Shown here in pieces: positions 20,588 to 32,045 of a stretch of DNA of 64,000 nucleotides. This DNA is from Cervus elaphus. Lineage: Eukaryota > Chordata > Mammalia > Artiodactyla > Cervidae. The stretch is from positions 40,751,797 to 40,815,796 of the forward strand of contig NC_057816.1 in NCBI RefSeq assembly GCF_910594005.1, written 5' to 3'. The notes beneath the pieces are model-generated. The model saw only the letters and a program-made list of their open reading frames with translations. It did not search any database and had not been told where the DNA came from. The translations under genes were made by a program, and so were the position numbers. The stretch's first letter is position 1, and each line of letters opens with the position of its first letter.

Positions 20588-21050
20588 GAGGTGCCATATA
20601 ATGTAGTGGTTAAGGGCACAGTCTTTGGATTCAAACAATCTGGTTTCAAATCCTGCTGCTTCTGTTGACTTGTAACATGGGACAGGAGACTTAAATCTCT
20701 CTGTGCCTGATTCCTCATTGGTAATTTGGGAAGGATAATAACAGTGCCCTCCTCATGAGGTTGACTGTGGGGAATAAATACGATTATATCTGTAAAGCCC
20801 TGTGTAGTGTGCTCGGTCGTGTTCGGCTGACACCACACGGACTGTAGCCCACCAGGCTCCTCTGTCCATGGAATTTTCCAGACAAGAATACTGGAGTGGG
20901 TTGCCGTTTCTTTCTCCAGGGGATCTTCCCAACCCAGGCATGCATCTCCTGCATTGGTAGGCGGATTCTTTACCACTATGCCACCTGGGAAGCCCGTAAA
21001 GCCCCTAACTCATAGGAAATGTGTCCTAAAAGCTCTTTGCTCTTACTACT
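20588..21050 (+). mobile_element. MIR SINE, split by a Bov-tA
   Basis: The left part runs from ATAATGTAGTGGTTAAGGGC through CTCTCTGTGCCTGATTCC to TATATCTGTAAAGCCC. The right part, CCTAACTCATAGGAAATGTGTCC, is the MIR tail. A Bov-tA at 20,801-20,995 separates them. Confidence 0.85.
20801..20995 (-). mobile_element. Bov-tA SINE
   Basis: An antisense SINE from GTGTGCTCGGTCGTGTTCGG to GCCACCTGGGAAGCCC. The exact 9-base duplication gtaaagccc flanks it at 20,792-20,800 and 20,996-21,004. Confidence 0.93.
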
Positions 21051-21599
21051 GGTCCTAGTTTTCTGCAGGAAGTGAGACAGCTACTTCATCCTTCAGGTCA
21101 AGGCACCAACACTTATCCCACTCCTTCCCAACATCACTGACTGCAGCCACTTGTTGTGAACCTGAGGGGTGACAACGCATTTGGTACTGGTTATCACTGA
21201 GCTTATTTGCAGGCAGCATCTCTTCCATGAAAAGCCAGCTCGGAGCACTCATCTGAAAACAAGGAGTGTGATGCATGGTCTCAGTGGGAGGAGTGTGCTT
21301 CTGGCATGAACAGCTCTTGTTCCTCAGTAGCTCCTGGCTCCTGACTGCCTGGTGGGGCACAGTTCCAGGTGAGAGAGCCCTCCGCGCCCCCAGGAACCTC
21401 AGCCTCAGCTGCACAGAGCACGTCACCACTTGCCGGCCAAGGCGCCCACCAGCACTCACCTGATTGAAGGTTGGAAGGCCCCTCGGTCACTGGTGTGGTC
21501 CAGCCTGTCGTTAAGGGCCTGATGTGCACAGGCTCCCTAAGTCAGGACTTAACCTGTGACTTGTCTTCTGGGACACACAACCTGAGCTTTCTTCAAGGC
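21051..21599. other. Single-copy stretch, no gene seen
   Basis: A minus frame of 134 codons (21,055-21,459) lies here and overlaps a shorter plus frame. I recognise no domain in either, and no splice context supports an exon. Confidence 0.45.
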
Positions 21600-22115
21600 A
21601 GTTCAATAAACTAAGCTCAGTAGTCTGACTCGGAGCTTTGGAGTCAGACAGACATGGGTTCCAATTCCATACTGACACCTACAATCATCACGACTCAGGG
21701 CAAGGGGGATAACCTCACTAGTATTTCCTTAGTTGTTTCCTCTGCAAAAATCATCTACCTGGGACTTCCCTGGTGGTCCAATAGTTGAGAATCCACCTGC
21801 CAATGCAGGGGGCACAGGTCCGGGTCATTCCCTGGTCCGGGAAGATCCCACATGCCTCAGACAGCTAAGCCCATGTGCCCCAACATCGAAGCCCGCGCTC
21901 TGGAGCCCCAAGCCACAACTACTGGAGGCCGTGTGTCTAGAGCCTGTGCTTCACAACAATTCACAACAAGAGAAGGAATGCAGAGCCCGTTCGCAGAAAC
22001 GAAGACCCAGCACAGCCAAATAAATACAAAACTGAAAAAACCATCTACCTTACAAGGTTGTTGTAAAGATTAGAAATATGTATACAAAGCACTCAGCTCA
22101 GACTCTGGATATCAG
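21600..22115 (+). mobile_element. MIR SINE, split by a CHR SINE
   Basis: The left part (GGAGTCAGACAGACATGGGTTCC, then TTGTTTCCTCTGCAAAAATC) and right part (TTACAAGGTTGTTGTAAAGATTAG) are adjoining MIR segments. A CHR-type SINE at 21,761-22,041 splits them. Confidence 0.85.
21761..22041 (+). mobile_element. CHR-type tRNA-derived SINE
   Basis: It starts GGGACTTCCCTGGTGGTCCA and ends GAAGACCCAGCACAGCC plus an A-rich tail. It is an older cetartiodactyl SINE distinct from Bov-tA. The exact 9-base duplication catctacct flanks it at 21,752-21,760 and 22,042-22,050. Confidence 0.9.
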
Positions 22116-22239
22116 TAGGGTCAAAGTAAATGATTTATTCAAAGTGCCCACGAGCTCAGGGTACATAATGGGTCCTATAAAAAAAAAAAAAAAGTTACTT
22201 CCCTTTCAAGAACCAGGGTGAATCGAAGCCTGAAGCTAT

Positions 22240-22420
22240 TCCTTTATTAATGTATTCCACAAACCACTGCAAATGTTGCAGAGAACGCAAATGTATATCC
22301 AGTTCCAAACTGGAAGCCCCATGAAAGCAGGGACCCTACCTTTTGGAAACTTGCTGTTTAAAAGGTACCTAGTACAGTGCCTGAAACACAGCGGGGGTAA
22401 AATGGGTGCTTGTTGAAGGA
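22240..22420 (+). mobile_element. L2 3' end
   Basis: The segment AACTGGAAGCCCCATGAAAGC, AGGGACCCTACC and AGTACAGTGCCTGAAACACAG is the L2 3' UTR in sense. It is followed at once by L2-like sequence in the opposite direction. Confidence 0.6.
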
Positions 22421-22424
22421 AAGA

Positions 22425-22660
22425 TAACCTGGTCTCTGCCATCCCTGAGTTTGGATTTAGAGAGAAAATGAGGAATATGTATAGATAACCGTATCCAGGT
22501 TGACTGATTCAAGTGGTTAGAGAGGAATAAGGGTATGTAAGAAATTACCCCCTGCAGCGGGCTCAGGCAAGGCTTTGTGGGAAAGACACATTAGAATCAG
22601 CTTTGAGGAAAGGGAGGATTTCAAAGTGCAAATATGAGAAAGAAGACTGAGAATAAAAAG
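22425..22660 (-). mobile_element. L2 3' region, antisense
   Basis: The tracts AACCTGGTCTCTGCCATCCC, GGCAAGGCTTTGTGGGAAAG and the region to about 22,660 follow the reversed L2 3' UTR order. With the copy before it they form a tail-to-tail L2 pair. Confidence 0.45.
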
Positions 22661-22730
22661 GAGGACCCGTTTAGCCCACGGCTGAAATTGAGAACTGAAG
22701 TTGGAAGTGGCTCCCTTTCTGTATGCTTGT

Positions 22731-22920
22731 TCTTGTTGCTATTGTTGAGTTGCTCAGGCGTGTCCAACTCTTCTGTACCCTGTGGTCTGTAGTCCCACCA
22801 GGCTCCTCTGTCCACGGGGTTTCCCAGGCAAAAATACTGCAGTGGGTTGCCATTTCCTCCTCCGGGGGATCCTACCAACCCAGGGATGGATTCTTCACCA
22901 CGGAGTACCAGGGAAGCCCC
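22731..22920 (-). mobile_element. Bov-tA SINE, short head
   Basis: It runs from TTGTTGCTATTGTTGAGTTGC to ACCAGGGAAGCCCC. The tRNA-derived head has lost about 20 bases (GGGATGGATTCTTCACC). Confidence 0.9.
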
Positions 22921-22989
22921 TATGCATGCTTACATGTCTGTAATTCAGAAAGACCTCAGAAAACCTCTCATTATCTGAGTGAGTAGTAT

Positions 22990-23372
22990 TCTCCCATCTC
23001 TGGGTGGCATGCCCAAATTACATTATTAAATATCTTAAAGGAACTCTTTGTATTCTGACTGGCTTAGAGACAAAAAACCTCATATATAAATCTAATGTTC
23101 CTAAAAAAAATCCCAGAAATAAAGGAAATTGGGCCTGGAATACTTTCAATGTAAAAAAAAAAAAAAAAGATATTCTTACAGAAACAAACTTAGAAAGTTT
23201 TTTAAAATTCAAGTACTCAGGATGCAAGTAAATGTCTGGCAAACAAGACTAGTTCAATAATTTCAGTTTAATAAAACAGCTGCTTTCTGAATTATAGTTG
23301 TGCATGATACAAATATGTTTTTACTCTACATGAATATCTTCTTCCTAAACTTATCCAGATTTACTGATAGGG
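22990..23372. other. Single-copy stretch with A-runs
   Basis: A 16-base A run lies near 23,153-23,168. No exon or family is recognised, and the frames here are short and AT-rich. Confidence 0.45.
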
Positions 23373-23384
23373 TAAGTTAGCATT

Positions 23385-23598
23385 GTTGTTGTTGTTTACT
23401 GACTAAGTAGTGCCTGACTCTTTTGAGACCCCATGGACTGTAGCCCGCCAGGCTCTTCTGTCCGTGGGATTTCCCAGGCAAGAACACTGGAGTGGGTTGC
23501 CATTTCCTTTCCCAGGGAATCTTACCAACCGAGGGATCAAACCCAAGTCTCCTGCATTTGCTGGCGGATTCTTTACCACTGAGCCATTAAGGAAGCTC
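23385..23598 (-). mobile_element. Bov-tA SINE
   Basis: It begins with a (GTT)n run and ends GAGCCATTAAGGAAGCTC. The exact 12-base duplication taagttagcatt flanks it at 23,373-23,384 and 23,599-23,610. Confidence 0.94.
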
Positions 23599-23610
23599 TA
23601 AGTTAGCATT

Positions 23611-24780
23611 ACTTCTACTAAATATATAGAATTTTAGATTTTTTAAATTCAAATATGTTTAATCATACCAAATCATTATTCTGACCAACTTTATTTCAAT
23701 AGTAATTATGTTTTCTAGTATGTTAGCTTGAAGATAATTTCCCAGATCATTAGGCAACTCTCAAAATCTTGGACAGATAGTAAGTTGACTTCATTAATAG
23801 ATATTTATTAGATACTAAGATCATTTCTGAAAAGACAGAATACGGAAATGGTGTCACTAAGTATAATTTAGATTGTATACATTTGCTTCTTATTTTTATA
23901 TGCTATTTGGGTCTGTTAATAAATGTGTTTATGTTTTGCCACTTTGAGAAGTTATAATAAAGGATGTGCAATGGATATAGAAAGTTGTAGAAGGTTCCTG
24001 AAAGGGGATTTAATTGTAGTCAGAGCTGGCTACATTTAATGGGTCTATTTATGAGATTTTCATTGTATTTGAGCTATTTTATACCTCTTTATAAACTGCA
24101 GACAATGGATATGCCTGACAAGACTGTCAGGCAGAGATTAACTGACTTCCTTCTTCCCCGTGGAAAAACCAGTTTTGGTACCTGGGTACCTGCAAATTGA
24201 ACCAGATCCTGTTACCTTACCCAAATAGTCAGTTTTCCCCCAATTTTCAGTTCTTCCAGATTCCTTCAATATCTAGCTATAACCTTCCAAACTAACTTTT
24301 CCAATTTATCTGCCTTCTGCCTGGTGGCATCCCTAAGAACAGTAGCTTGACTGTCCATATTCTTTCTGGGACTCTTGGTTGACTTGCAGCTGGCCATTTG
24401 CCCCAGGACCTAAAGAAGGCCTGGAAGCCAGAGCTCTATTGCTTGATATAAAGCCTGAAGCACTATCCATCATGGTAGAGCATGTGTGAGCTGGAACTCT
24501 CTCTTGACAAGCCACTCTCTGGACTACTAAGGGAGGCTGGTGAAATGCTTGGGTCATGCATGCCCTCATATGAGAGGTAACCTTGACTGTGGACAGCAAT
24601 TTCACCAAGACCACTGACATTCTAGCTCAAGAACTTCAAGAAACTCAAGGAGCTGTGCTGCATAACTGGATGTATTCCTCCACTGGACTGTTGGAATCCA
24701 CTGGACTGGTTACACTTAGAGTGCAACTCCTGGTTCTTTAATACAAACTTTTATATCACTCTTTCCCTTTTTCACTTTAA
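23611..24780. other. Single-copy stretch, no gene seen
   Basis: About 1.2 kb of AT-rich sequence. I see no SINE or LINE. The 24,300-24,720 part has no stop-free frame worth calling and no family I can name. Confidence 0.45.
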
Positions 24781-24970
24781 AGTGAAAGTCACTCAGTCAT
24801 GTCCGACTCTTCACAACCCTATGGACTGTATAGTCCATGGAATTCTCCAGGTCAGAATACTGGAGTGGATAGCCTTTCCCTTCTCCAGGAGGTCTTCCCA
24901 ACCCAGGGATTGAACCCAGGTCTCCTGCAGTGCAGGTGGATTCTTTATCAGCTGAGCCACAGGGGAAGCC
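24781..24970 (-). mobile_element. Bov-tA SINE
   Basis: It runs from AGTGAAAGTCACTCAGTCATG to GAGCCACAGGGGAAGCC. The partial duplication ctttaaa is seen at both flanks. Confidence 0.92.
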
Positions 24971-25559
24971 CTTTAAACATACTTCTTTTAAGACGCCTGA
25001 TCCCCAGGACCCTAAAATAACCTACCTTTGCCACCACTTCTCCATAGATGGTTGAACTGGTTTTGCAAGAACAGAAGCAACAAAAAGTCCTCAAGAGACT
25101 ATTTCTCAGACTCTGCTTCACTCCGTTCAGGGGTTTATAAATTACTTCTGAGTTGTTCAGTGACAAGTGATAGTCATTCATTTTTCAACAAAAGGGCAGG
25201 CAGTGTTGAACTTTACCTGAGCCCTGTGCTCTCAGAAAACGGAGCTGGCTAAGAAATTCCCCCACACATTTGTCCTCTGAAATCTCTCTTCTCTTTTGTG
25301 TTCCAAGAAATAGCTTCAGCAATGCTCTCCCATGCACTGCAAGAAGACCCATCTCTAGTCTTCTTCATGACTCTTTTAAGACTGTGGATGACCCCTTTGC
25401 TGACCTACCCTCATTAAAATCCCAGGCTCCCTTTTCCTTTCTTAGAGAACTTTCTCATTCATGAACATTCTTCCTATTGCAATAGCTTGAAAAAAATCAT
25501 CTCCTTACTTGACACTCTGTTCTGTCTGTTACACTTTCCAATTTAAAAAATAAAGATAT
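24971..25559. other. Single-copy stretch, no gene seen
   Basis: No family is recognised. A polyadenylation-like AATAAA occurs near 25,550 just before an LTR-like block. Confidence 0.4.
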
Positions 25560-25856
25560 GGGAGGCTTTTTTCCTGTCTTTGGAATTGTTGTGTAAGGAG
25601 GTGATGTCTGAGACAGTGACTGCCACCTCCAACTATGGAACAAGCCTGAGGATGGAGGGGTGGGGGGCACAGTGGGGGGGATGTGGAAAGCACCTGGGTC
25701 CTTGATGACATCATTACATTACTGAAAAAGTCAATCTTCTTACTCCCCATCACTTCCAGACTTCTTGTTCCAATAAACAATATATCGTCTTATGCTTTAA
25801 GTTACTCTCTGTTGGGTATTCTGTTTTGAAGCCTCAAACACCCTAATAGAATGCTT
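25560..25856 (+). mobile_element. Ancient LTR-like 3' region
   Basis: The tracts GTCCTTGATGACATCATTAC, CCAGACTTCTTGTTCCAATAAAC and GTTACTCTCTGTTGGGTATTC followed by CACCCTAATAGAATGC match the 3' part of an old mammalian LTR (MLT/ERVL class). The AATAAA near 25,773 fits its polyadenylation signal. The exact family is not fixed. Confidence 0.5.
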
Positions 25857-25946
25857 GCAGGCTTCAGGAATAAAGAAAACTTGTGCCAGAAACCTCGAAA
25901 GATGTATGAGAAGAAATGATTGCCTGTTATATGCAGGTTATGTTGT

Positions 25947-26512
25947 TGTTCAGTTGCTAAAGTCATGTCTGACTCTTTTCCACCCCATGGACTGCAGCTT
26001 GCCAGGTTTCCCTGTCCTTCACCATCTCCCGGAGTTTGCTCAAACTCAAGTCCATTGAGTCAGTGATGCTATCTAATAATTTCATCTTCTGTCGTCCCCT
26101 TCTCCTCCTGCCCTCAATATTTTCTAGCATCAGGGTCTTTTCAAGTGAGTCGGCTCTTCCCATCAGGTGGCCAAAGTATTGGAGCTTCAGCTTGAGCATC
26201 AGTTCTTCCAACGAATGTTCAGGGTTGATTTCCTTTAGGATTGACTGGTTTGATCTCCTTGCTGTCCAAAAGTCTTCTCCAGCATCATAATTTGAAAGCA
26301 TCAATTCTTCAGCTCTCAGCCTTCTTTATGGTCCAACTCTCACATCCATACATGACTACTGGGAAAACCATAGCTTTGACTATACAGAATTTTGTTGGCA
26401 AAGTGATGTCTCTGTCTTTTAATACGTTGTCTAGATTTGTCATAGCTTCCCGTCCAAGGAGCAAGTGTCTTTTAATTTCATGGCTGCAATCACCACCTGC
26501 AGTGACTTTGGA
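25947..26512 (-). mobile_element. BovB 3' half
   Basis: The antisense BovB runs from the 3' UTR (TTGTTCAGTTGCTAAAGTCATG) back to about CAGTGACTTTGGAAG, so it covers the C-terminal region and 3' end. A minus frame of 113 codons (25,963-26,304) is the C-terminal coding remnant. No RT catalytic box is included. Confidence 0.94.
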
Positions 26513-27497
26513 AGTTGTAGAGAGACTTAGTTTCCTGTGTCATTGTGAGACACTGGAGATGCAGAATCATTCCCGAGAGGCCAAAAGACACAAAAGAAGC
26601 TCTCAGATGCGAATGAAGTATGATTCAAAGGCAACCTGGATGGATAGATGACTGAGGACCTGAAGAGCTGTTGGACATCTCAGCAGATGTCAGCACAGGC
26701 ATGTAACCTCACAGATCAAAGGCACTCTGTGCCTCCCCTAGCATGTACAAGGGTCTCCAGGGAAAAGTGGGCATGTTCAAACGAACTGAGATGAACTTTT
26801 ACCCCCATGCAATAGCCAGACTCATGAGGTGAGGGCTTTGGGGATAACTATCTAGTGGGGTGGCCTTCATGAAGAACTCCTTCCATCTCTAGAGTTCCCA
26901 GGAGGAAACTTGGAGTCTTGGCATGGGGTGGGTGGGAGTGGGGGAGCAAGAAAGATGGGCTCCCGATCCCCTGCTGCAATTCAACCAGAGCAATCTAATT
27001 TTGTCTGCACTATATTTGTGGCTTGCAATTACAATTTCACTCAGGAAAGAATTCCAATGCTAGCAACAATTATTAGCTCTAGTCTGTGAGCTAGAGGACA
27101 CATCTCAACATCTCTCTCCCATCCCCATCCTCAAGTAAACCTTGAGGGAGCAGGTATGTGGTTGGGGTTGAAAGTAGGTGTTGGGTACACAAGTTTCAGG
27201 AACCTTACTGACAAAGGTATATCTTTACTATGGGTCAGAAACAGGAGGTAGAGTGGCCCAGCTTAGCACCATATTTTGATAAAGAAATCTACTGTTACCT
27301 TCTCCCAATAAAAGAAAACTCATATCCTCAAAATTTGGCCTGGAAGGAGTACCTCGAGGGGGAGGATAGGAGTTGGACCTAGAAACTCTTCTTCTGTTCC
27401 TCTAGGTTTTAAGTATTCTCTTCCCCTTTAGATTTTCTCAACTTGTTCACTTTCCCCGTTCTCCAATAGCTCTCCAACCCTCTCAACAGAATGATGC
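26513..27497. other. Single-copy stretch, no gene seen
   Basis: About 1 kb. Nothing recognised apart from a short G-rich run near 26,930-26,945. Confidence 0.45.
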
Positions 27498-27685
27498 TCC
27501 CCCAACATCTTTCTTTCTTTCTTCAAATCTTTCTACTTTCCTCTTAAAATGGCAACAAGTCAGTTTCACAGATTCTTCAGCTAAAATGGACTTTCAAAAA
27601 CAACCGAGTGTTAGGGAAGAGCAAAAGAAAAACACAAGAGTATCAACTAAGTAAATGATGCAATTTTCAAAGCACAGGCTCTGAT
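27498..27685 (+). repeat. Paralogous segment, copy A
   Basis: It shares ordered blocks with 29,252-29,432: CTTCTAAAATGG versus CTCTTAAAATGG, CACAGATT...TAGCTAA, AACAAC...A(A/G)TGTTAG, and AACTAAGTAAATGATG versus AATTAAATGATG. Identity is moderate, with a 15-20 base indel. The family is unknown. Confidence 0.6.
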
Positions 27686-28109
27686 TCCACTTGAACTGGA
27701 TTGTTCTCAGGGATTTCACCTCTTCCTGTTTCATACAAGCTCCGTGAATGTCAGTGAGCTAGCCATCCAAAGGGCTGACATCCCTTCCCAGATCCTCTGC
27801 CTAAGCCCTCACTTCAAAGCTCCCACCTGTTGCCCGTGGGTAATACTGGCCACCACCTAGGATCCTCTCCTAAATATCTTGACTCTTCCCATTGACAAGA
27901 TCAAAAAAGATTCTCTCCCAATACCTATCTTGGCTTGGTTCTGACACATATTTTCTGCCCAGGATTGACAGGATGATTCATTCTTCAAGAGAGATTGCCC
28001 AGTACAATCTCAGTACAAACACTGGTGTGGCTTTATCCTTTCAGATCAAAGAGTCTATTGTTATCTTAATCCTTTTATAACCAGACAGGGGAAATTATAC
28101 ACTAGGATT
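27686..28109. other. Single-copy stretch, nothing seen
   Basis: No repeat or exon is recognised in these 424 bases. Confidence 0.45.
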
Positions 28110-28608
28110 CCTCTTTTTTTTTTTTTAATTTTGTATCGGAGGATAGCCGATTAACAATGTTGTGAGTTTCTGGTGGACAGCAAAGGGACTCAGCCATACA
28201 TATACATGTATCCATTCTCCTCCAAACTCCCCTCCCATCCAGGCTGCCATAATAACATTGAGCAGAGTCCCATATGCTATGCAGTCGGTCCTTGTTGGTT
28301 ATCCATTTTAACTATAGCAGTGTGTGCAGGTCCATCCCAAACTCCGTAACTATCCCTTTCTCCCATCCTCACCCGCCTCCCCCTGCAACCATAAGTTTGT
28401 TCTCTAAGTCTGTGAGTCTCCTTCTCTTTTGTAAATAAGTTCATTTGCCATTTCCTCCTCCAGGGGATCCTCCCGAGCCAGAAGTGTGCATTTCCTGTCT
28501 CCTGCATTGGCATGGGGACTCTTCACCATTGAGCCGCCTGGGAAGCCCAGTTCATCTGTATCATTTCTTTTTAGGTTCCCCATATAAGGGATGTCATATG
28601 ATATTTAG
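28110..28608 (-). mobile_element. L1 3' end, split by a Bov-tA
   Basis: A T-run at 28,113-28,125 is the reversed poly(A). The reversed L1 3' UTR continues to TTTTGTAAATAAGTTCAT, is interrupted by a SINE fragment, and resumes as AGTTCATCTGTATCATTTC to ATGTCATATGATATTT. Confidence 0.88.
28445..28548 (-). mobile_element. Bov-tA SINE fragment
   Basis: Only the tRNA-head half is present (TTGCCATTTCCTCCTCCAGG to GAGCCGCCTGGGAAGCCC). The 7-base duplication agttcat flanks it at 28,438-28,444 and 28,549-28,555. It is younger than the L1 that contains it. Confidence 0.9.
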
Positions 28609-29251
28609 GATTTTTAGAATTTCTTTCATGAAGAACATTGTATTTTGGCCTGAAGGTTGTTGGATATGGGGTGGAAAAGCTTGTTCTAAACACCTGGGGC
28701 CTGAAATCTATCTTAATCCCTGGACCTTAGCCTAGTTCTGTTCCTGGGCCTAGGGAACATCTTAATAGAAGAACTCGAAGTTTCAACAAGTGATCCAGGA
28801 AGTGAGGACGGGTGCCTTAGGCCGGTTACTGCATGCAGGAGGAATTTGGAGAGAACAGGAATGTCTAAAAGTGGACTTTGGTGTGACTGCTGTAAATTTT
28901 TCCTCTAACTCCTCTAAGAAATCTTTAGTCAAATCTGCAAGGCTCGTGTGCTTTGGTGTGAGGGAATTCTTTTGCACGTTGACTTTCACGCCTGGTTGGG
29001 GTCATCCTTGGTGCAACACAGGACTGGAGGAAGACAAAATCTAGACACGAATGGGCCATGAGAGAATAAGTCCTCAGGGAACAAGTGTTGGGAGAGATAG
29101 ACTGTGAAACTGGAAGTGTAGGGCAAGTTTAGCCGGATGTGTAGGTCAAGGAGGCCCTCGTTGACTTCAGAGCCACAGTATGATACATTAAGCATTGTAA
29201 TCCTTCACTGATCCCCAGTATCTAAAGTCCATACTCCTTGGGGGAGAGGGG
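28609..29251. other. Single-copy stretch, no gene seen
   Basis: Two overlapping frames (84 codons plus, 68 codons minus) at about 28,783-29,044 show no known motif. Confidence 0.45.
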
Positions 29252-29432
29252 CCCCTCCTCCAAATACTTTTCTTTCCTCAGATTATCTTTCCATTTTCCT
29301 TCTAAAATGGTAACAAATCTCATCCACAGATTTTTTTCTTTTTAGCTAAGACTGGAATTTTCGAAACAACTAAGGATTAGGGGACTATACATCAATTAAA
29401 TGATGAAATTTCCAGACACAGGGCTCTGAGCC
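29252..29432 (+). repeat. Paralogous segment, copy B
   Basis: Second copy of the segment at 27,498-27,685, 1.75 kb downstream and in the same orientation. The similarity fades on both sides. The pair may be an old local duplication or two hits of an unnamed repeat. Confidence 0.6.
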
Positions 29433-29639
29433 TTTGTATGCACGACACACAAAAATCCATTAAAATTTGGCCTCCCCAACTCTCCAATGTCATCTCTCCA
29501 CCACTCCTATTGTCACGGATACTGCAGCTCTGCCACCGTTAAGAAACCTAAATGATGACCAGGTCACTAACCCAAATGATGGTCACTCCACCAGGTAGAA
29601 GTGACTACTCTTTACCCCATGTCTCACTGGAGCATCGCA

Positions 29640-29770
29640 TTCCAAAACACTCTGTAGATATTTATTCACATGCTTTTCTTTTCCAATAGATTGTGAGTTT
29701 CTTGCCTCAGAACCTAACAAGTCCTTGTGAAGTAGTAGATTCTCAATAAATATATGTTGAATGGGAAGGA
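29640..29770 (+). mobile_element. L2 3' end
   Basis: The order TTGTGAGTTTCTTGCCTCAG, GTAGTAGATTCTCAATAAATATATGTTGAATG is the L2 terminal region in sense. Confidence 0.65.
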
Positions 29771-29829
29771 CTCCAAAGCAGGATATAAAAACAGAAAAGA
29801 GAGCAGACAGACTAGGTGGGAATGACAAT

Positions 29830-29985
29830 TCTGTCTTTTATGAGCCAGATGACTTTAGGTAGTTTTCTGAATCTCTCAGACTGTCAACTGCCTCATCTAT
29901 TAACAAAGGCTACTTTGTAGAGAGAAGTCTAAAGTATGTGTAGGACCTGGCCCCTAGCAGGTATATAGCAAGTGGACCCTATTAC
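29830..29985 (+). mobile_element. MIR SINE
   Basis: Decayed MIR: TTAGGTAGTTTTCTGAATCTCTC, CTGCCTCATCTATTAAC, CCTAGCAGGTATATAGCAAG. Confidence 0.6.
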
Positions 29986-29989
29986 TCAG

Positions 29990-30246
29990 CAGGCTGGTGG
30001 TTTTCAAGGTATTTCTTTTCTAGCAGTGTAGCTCTTTTAAAATGAAATGTTCACAGCCCTGAATAAGAGCAGAGCTGCTCTGACTTGGGGGTGCAGCCTC
30101 AGAGCCCCACCTGCTGAGCTACTTCCCCATCTTGACACAGCCACTCTTCACCCCAGAAAATCCCTGGGCCCCCAAAGTGGGGAGTAAAATCTACTGCCTT
30201 AGACCAGCATGGAAGATACACAAGTGGTAGCACGGAAGATGATTGT
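29990..30246. other. Single-copy stretch, nothing seen
   Basis: Nothing recognised in this short interval. Confidence 0.4.
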
Positions 30247-30257
30247 AAGTGACTTAA

Positions 30258-30465
30258 GTGAGAAAGAAAGCTCAGTCGTGTCTGACTCTTTGCGACCCCA
30301 TGGACTATAGCCTACAAGGCTCCTCAGTCCATGGAATTTTCCAGGCAAGAGTACCAGAGTGGGCTGCCACTGCCTTTTCCAGGGGATCTTCCTGACCCAG
30401 GGATCGAACCTGGGTCTGCCACATTGCAGGCAGACACTTTACCCTCTGAGCCACCAGGGCAGCCC
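30258..30465 (-). mobile_element. Bov-tA SINE
   Basis: It runs from GTGAGAAAGAAAGCTCAGTCG to GAGCCACCAGGGCAGCCC. The exact 11-base duplication aagtgacttaa flanks it at 30,247-30,257 and 30,466-30,476. Confidence 0.94.
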
Positions 30466-30799
30466 AAGTGACTTAAAGGTATAGCATTAAATAACACTGA
30501 TACCTTTTAAACAGTTAGTCCCTGTCCAGTTAAATTTTTTTTCCGAATCTTTAGGGGAAAGTCTGAATCTGGAGCTAATACATTTTTAACTCCTCTCTTA
30601 CTTTCTCCTAAAACTCCAATACTCAAAGACAGCAGGCTGCAGTCTCAGAATCTTCTAAGAGTACCTCACTGGAAGTTAACACTATGGATTTGTTCAGTTC
30701 CCATCTCTACCGGTATCATGCTGTTTAGGTTTGGGGAAATTATTTGACAACAAATTTGTAAAACAAAAGTAACAATGCTTAGTTAATTCATTTGTGAGT

Positions 30800-31200
30800 A
30801 TCAGCATGTATTTATTCTAGATATATTTATTGAGAGATTTCTGTGTGCCAGTTAGCCTGGTGGAATACAGTGGTAGACCAGACAAATGATTTGGTCTTTG
30901 GAAAAGATCACATCTTTGCCCTCATGGATCTTCCACACTAGAGGTAGATATAGATCAATAAGGAGATGATTCATTGATATAGTATGCGAAGACCACTGGA
31001 GGCATCCAGCATGCTTGGGAAACACTTAAGAAGGACACCTAACTTGGACTTGGGGGTACAGTTGGTCAAAGAAGTTTTATTGGAATAAATGGCAGCTCAA
31101 CTGAGTTCTGAAGACCTGTTTAGTCCAGAAAGAGAACAGGGAACAACATGTGCAAAGGACTACAGGGCAAGGGGCACGGAAATAAAATATGTTGGGTCCT
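30800..31200 (-). mobile_element. L2 3' region, antisense
   Basis: The reversed L2 3' end is followed in order: ATATATTTATTGAGAGATTTCTGTGTGCCAG, TTGCCCTCATGGATCTTCCAC, then GAGAACAGGGAACAACATGTGCAAAGGAC. About 400 bases are covered, with high divergence. Confidence 0.65.
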
Positions 31201-31299
31201 GAGTATAATGTCCCAAACAGACATTATTCACAATGGCAGCAGCCTTTAGAACTGCTCTAAAGTGCTGGGTCTCCAGAATAATGAGATTTATCTCTGCAC

Positions 31300-31410
31300 C
31301 TCAGCATGAAAGCAGTTTCTGCCACATAGTGGATGCCCAATAAGTGCTGAAAAGTGAATGACTGAATAAACAAATAAATGAGTAAATAAATGAATGAATG
31401 AATGTTAGTT
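31300..31410 (+). mobile_element. LINE/MIR terminal segment with (TGAA)n
   Basis: GCCACATAGTGGATGCCCAATAAGTGC is a MIR/L2-type 3' end. It runs into a TAAA/TGAA microsatellite at 31,362-31,403, which is the usual tail of L2. Confidence 0.55.
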
Positions 31411-31804
31411 ATTTCTGTCTGCTTCCAGAGGCCGGTCCATGTCATGAGCCATATTCTTACTCAGGAATTACCAGAGAGTAATCCTGCAGCCTGGTTTGGA
31501 CTTGGGATTTGGAAGATTTTTGTTGGGTTCAGCTGGTAACACGTGGCCTCCCTTACCTCTAACCCAGAAGGGGCTGTGCTTTTTTCTCCTATGATACAGA
31601 TGCTACTAACTGAGACCCACATAGCTGTTTTTGTCTCAAGGCATTCTGTCTGAATGGCTCCAACCATCATCCCACAGAGTTAGGCAATCTGTGATATTGT
31701 AAAAACACCATGACTGCCTTATCTTCTGGGACCCCAACTGACTCTGGCTCATGGGCCAATGGAGCAGCTTAGCAGGTGAGAGATAAGGAAAGTCAGGCTA
31801 ACAT
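31411..31804. other. Single-copy stretch, nothing seen
   Basis: No repeat or exon is recognised. Confidence 0.45.
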
Positions 31805-32045
31805 TAATAGGAAGGATGAACATTTATTGACCACTTTCTACTTGTCAGGCATTCTGTATGCTAAGTGCTCTATATGCCTGACCTCATTTAATCTTCACAA
31901 GGACCCTTGGAAATGGATACTGATATTATCTACATTTTACAGATGAGAAAACTGAGGCTTGGAGAGCAACCTGATGGTTTTAAGTCAGGGGTAAGCTGGG
32001 ATCAAACCCCATTGGTGCAACCGAAAAGCTGGTACTCTTAACCTC
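31805..32045 (-). mobile_element. MIR SINE, near full length
   Basis: The reversed MIR is well kept: AACATTTATTGACCACTTTC, CAGGCATTCTGTATGC, CATTTTACAGATGAGAAAACTGAGGC, then the GGGATCAAACCC head near 32,000. Confidence 0.9.

Noticed and set aside
24300..24720. Possible endogenous retroviral envelope remnant
   Set aside because: A few residues looked suggestive in one frame, but stops are frequent and no conserved envelope motif can be seen.
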